A stretch of DNA of 64,000 nt from DATFVJ01 sp963851085 (GTDB lineage: Bacteria; Actinomycetota; Actinomycetes; Streptosporangiales; Streptosporangiaceae): the NCBI GenBank assembly GCA_963851085.1, contig CAWKNX010000017.1, forward strand, positions 46,036 through 110,035, given 5' to 3'. The notes beneath the pieces were generated by a model. That model saw only the letters and a program-made list of their open reading frames with translations, did no database searches and was not told where the DNA came from. This document shows positions 62,241-64,000 of this stretch, in pieces. Position 1 is the stretch's first letter. Each line of letters starts with the position of its first letter. Position numbers and translations under genes: made by a program.

Positions 62241-62719
62241 GTGCAGGAGATCGCGCTTGGCGGGCCGGTTGAAGAACTCCTCGGGCGGCTGCTGAGGGCT
62301 GCGGGCCCAGCCGAGCAGCCGCCGGAGGAGCCGAGCCCCCAGGTGTCGCCGTCAGAGGCCAGGGCGCTGTTCGAGTTGCTCGCCGCCCATGGGATCGCGC
62401 AGGGAGAGCTCGCCAGCCTGCTCGGGCTGAGAAGAGCACGATCAGCAGGCTCGCCGCCGGGCTCGAGCGCAAAGGCTGGATCAGGCGCGGGCGCGATGCT
62501 TCGAACCAGCGCTACGTCCGGCTCCACCTCACGCCGGAGGGCCGGGCCGTGGCAGCACGCGTATGGCGGGGCTGGCAGGACCGCCAGGCCCGGATCCTCG
62601 GCGCGCTGAGCGAGGAGGAGCGCGCCGGCCTGACGGTTGGCCTCGGCGGACTGATCCGCGCGCTCGCTGCGGAGGGTTTGCTCGGCGATCCCCCACGTGA
62701 CGCAAAGCACATCGCCTGA
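62241..62719 (+). pseudogene. MarR-family regulator with one-base frameshift
   Basis: Starts MQEIALGGPVEELLGRLLRA and reads to GIAQGELASLLGL. It then loses frame at CTGAGAAG (about 62,429), where CTGGAGAAG would give LEKSTISRL. From there the next frame continues STISRLAAGLERKGWIRRGR, YVRLHLTPEGRAVAARVW and RAGLTVGLGGLIRALAAEG, ending at 62719. This is a complete winged helix of MarR type minus one base in the recognition helix. Either a fresh null mutation or a sequencing error. The two operators upstream suggest that the system was functional recently. Confidence 0.75.
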
Positions 62720-62982
62720 CAGGCCGCGCGGCAGGGCGGACGGTTGCGGGCCGCGCCCTGCCGCCGGGCGCGGGGTGGATGCCGCGCATGTCACGCGTTA
62801 CCCGCGTTCCATCAGCGCGTTCCCTGCGGATGTTTCGTGCCGCGCAAGTGCCCGTTTGTTGTGCGGTAACGGCTCATCTGGTGTTTCTACGGCACATTTC
62901 CACACCATCCACATCACGCGGTTTCCGATCCGGTCCGGCGGGGCATTTCCGCTCGTACCAGATCCGTGTAGATCTCGAGATC

Positions 62983-63606
62983 GTGGCTGGCGACCGTCGG
63001 ACGGAGGTGAGGGCGTCGAGCACGGTTCTGCTCCCTTACACGCCCTCCAGCGTCGCGGTCGCACGCCGCCGCCTGACCGCCGATCTCCTCGGCGCCGGGA
63101 TCCGCGGGCCGGCTGTCCACGACGCTGCCCTGGTCATGAGTGAGCTGCTGAGCAACGCGCTCCGGCACGCGCATCCGCTGCCAGACGGTCACGTGCGCGT
63201 CGGATGGGCACTCGACGCGGACATGCTGGAGGTTACTGTCAGCGACGGCGGTGCTGTCACCAGGCCGCGGGCGTCGCAGGCATCGCTTTCTTCGCTCGGA
63301 GGCCGCGGCCTGTCCATCGTGACCCATCTGACCTGGCGCTGGGGTGTCCGTTCCGACGATGACGGTACCACCGTGTGGGCTCAGCTCCCGGTACGCCCGG
63401 TCAACGGGCGCGCGATCAGCAACAGAGGGGTAGCACAGCGCCAAAGTGGTGATACTCACGGTGACATGACGCTCACGCGGCAAAGTGGAGGATCCGGGGG
63501 TGACCGTGAGCTATACCCACGGCGTGGACAGCGAGGTCGGCCGGCTCGGCACGGTCCTGCTGCACCGTCCGGGTATGGAACTGCGGCGGATAACCCCTCG
63601 AAATAG
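62983..63606 (+). CDS. RsbW-like ATP-binding (anti-sigma) protein
   Basis: The conserved domain begins STVLLPYTPSSVAVARRRLTADLLG and has HDAALVMSELLSNALRHAHPLPDG (N-box with Glu and Asn), LEVTVSDGGAVTRPR (G1) and GGRGLSIVTHLTWRWGV (G2), ending DDGTTVWAQLPV. I place the start at GTG 62983, since the frame upstream to 62779 shows no conserved sequence. The last ~55 residues are low-complexity and overlap the arcA start, so the true stop may reflect lost selection. It is a single-domain GHKL kinase of the kind that controls sigma factors or partner-switch proteins in actinomycetes. Confidence 0.7.
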   Translation: MAGDRRTEVRASSTVLLPYTPSSVAVARRRLTADLLGAGIRGPAVHDAALVMSELLSNALRHAHPLPDGHVRVGWALDADMLEVTVSDGGAVTRPRASQASLSSLGGRGLSIVTHLTWRWGVRSDDDGTTVWAQLPVRPVNGRAISNRGVAQRQSGDTHGDMTLTRQSGGSGGDRELYPRRGQRGRPARHGPAAPSGYGTAADNPSK

Positions 63607-64000
63607 CGCCAAGCTGCTCTTCGGCACCATTCCCTGGGTCGGGCGTGCACAGCAGGAACATGATGCCTTTGCCACGGCCCTGAGGGGCTGCGGCACCGAG
63701 GTCCGCTATCTCACCGAACTGCTGCAGGACACCCTGGAATACCAGCCGGCCAGGAGCGAGGCGATCGCCTCGGTGCTGGGCGACGACCGGCTCGGCGACG
63801 AACTCCGCGGTTACCTGCGGGCCTACCTGGACGACCTGGATCCGGAGCGCCTGGCCCAGGTTCTGATCAGCGGCCTCGCGCCGGAAGAACTGAGGCCGGG
63901 CCGCGGCGTCGTCTACCAGCTCCTTGATTTACCAATTCATCATCGATCCCCTCCCGAACCTGCTGTTCATCAGGGACTCGAGCGTGTGGATCGGCGACAG
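63500..64000 (+). CDS. arcA: Arginine deiminase, N-terminal part (runs off the window, frameshifted)
   Basis: GTG 63500 with GGAGG ten bases upstream. The product begins VSYTHGVDSEVGRLGTVLLHRPGMELRRITP and continues LLFGTIPWVGRAQQEHDAF and LLQDTLEY. These are the first conserved blocks of ArcA, which hydrolyses arginine to citrulline and ammonia. Near 63,925 the frame slips by one: VVYQLLD should join FIIDPLPNLLFIRDSSVWIGD, which is in the next frame up to the window end. The catalytic Cys and His lie beyond the window. Either pseudogene or sequencing error; neighbouring arcB/arcC cannot be seen. Confidence 0.8.
   Translation, partial: MTVSYTHGVDSEVGRLGTVLLHRPGMELRRITPRNSAKLLFGTIPWVGRAQQEHDAFATALRGCGTEVRYLTELLQDTLEYQPARSEAIASVLGDDRLGDELRGYLRAYLDDLDPERLAQVLISGLAPEELRPGRGVVYQLLDLPIHHRSPPEPAVHQGLERVDRRQ

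Overview
The window is high-GC DNA from an actinomycete (Actinomycetota). The most diagnostic stretch is 41.3-54.6 kb: a cyclophilin, a rhomboid protease with a zinc-finger head, crgA, a class E sortase, pknB, a second pknA-type kinase, pbpA, ftsW/rodA, pstP, fhaB, fhaA and tRNA-Leu(CAG). This is the origin-proximal growth and division cluster of Streptomyces and its relatives. The genus cannot be fixed from sequence alone.

Region 1 (1-13.2 kb) looks like an integrated island. It ends at the 3' half of a tRNA-Ala(TGC) gene (13154-13195), a classical attachment-site scar. Inside is a degenerate group II intron. Its reverse-transcriptase gene is cut into three pieces by two unrelated-in-position but architecturally related serine-recombinase elements lying in opposite orientations. 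They are followed by a DEDD exonuclease, a HIRAN protein paired with a HipA-like kinase, broken ParB and DUF4386 genes, and a VapBC pair.

Region 2 (13.2-23 kb) is decayed. It holds an IS66-like remnant, a frameshifted anti-sigma ATPase, two clusters of DnaA-box-like 9-mers, repeated copies of a parA start region, an intact ParA, a carbohydrate-binding-module protein with a Lys/Ala tail, and fragments of a methyltransferase and a UbiD decarboxylase.

Region 3 (23-36.5 kb) is mostly intact accessory metabolism: a TetR-controlled ABC exporter, a DUF2218 protein, a four-helix membrane protein, a TSUP permease, a monooxygenase-fold protein, an aquaporin, a beta-propeller protein, a sulfotransferase, an aldo/keto reductase and a cytochrome P450. 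IS3-type and IS630-type scraps and an AAA+ ATPase gene that lost its catalytic core lie among them.

Region 4 (36.4-41.1 kb) carries a LigB-type ATP-dependent DNA ligase, a GH5 mannanase fragment truncated beside a frameshifted 13E12-type HNH gene, and tandem repeats.

Region 5 (41.3-54.6 kb) is the conserved cluster. PknA/PknB phosphorylate targets that the FHA proteins read, PstP reverses this, and FtsW/PbpA build septal or lateral wall, with CrgA as a divisome membrane protein.

Region 6 (54.6-64 kb) has an Fpg/Nei glycosylase, an SSI-type inhibitor lipoprotein, an FAD oxidoreductase, a PAS-GAF-PAS histidine kinase, a two-gene polysaccharide ABC exporter, a frameshifted MarR gene with two matching operators, an anti-sigma ATPase and the start of arcA, which is frameshifted and runs off the window.

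The assembly shows several single-base frameshifts in otherwise well-conserved genes (recombinases, HNH, MarR, arcA). Some may be sequencing error rather than decay.
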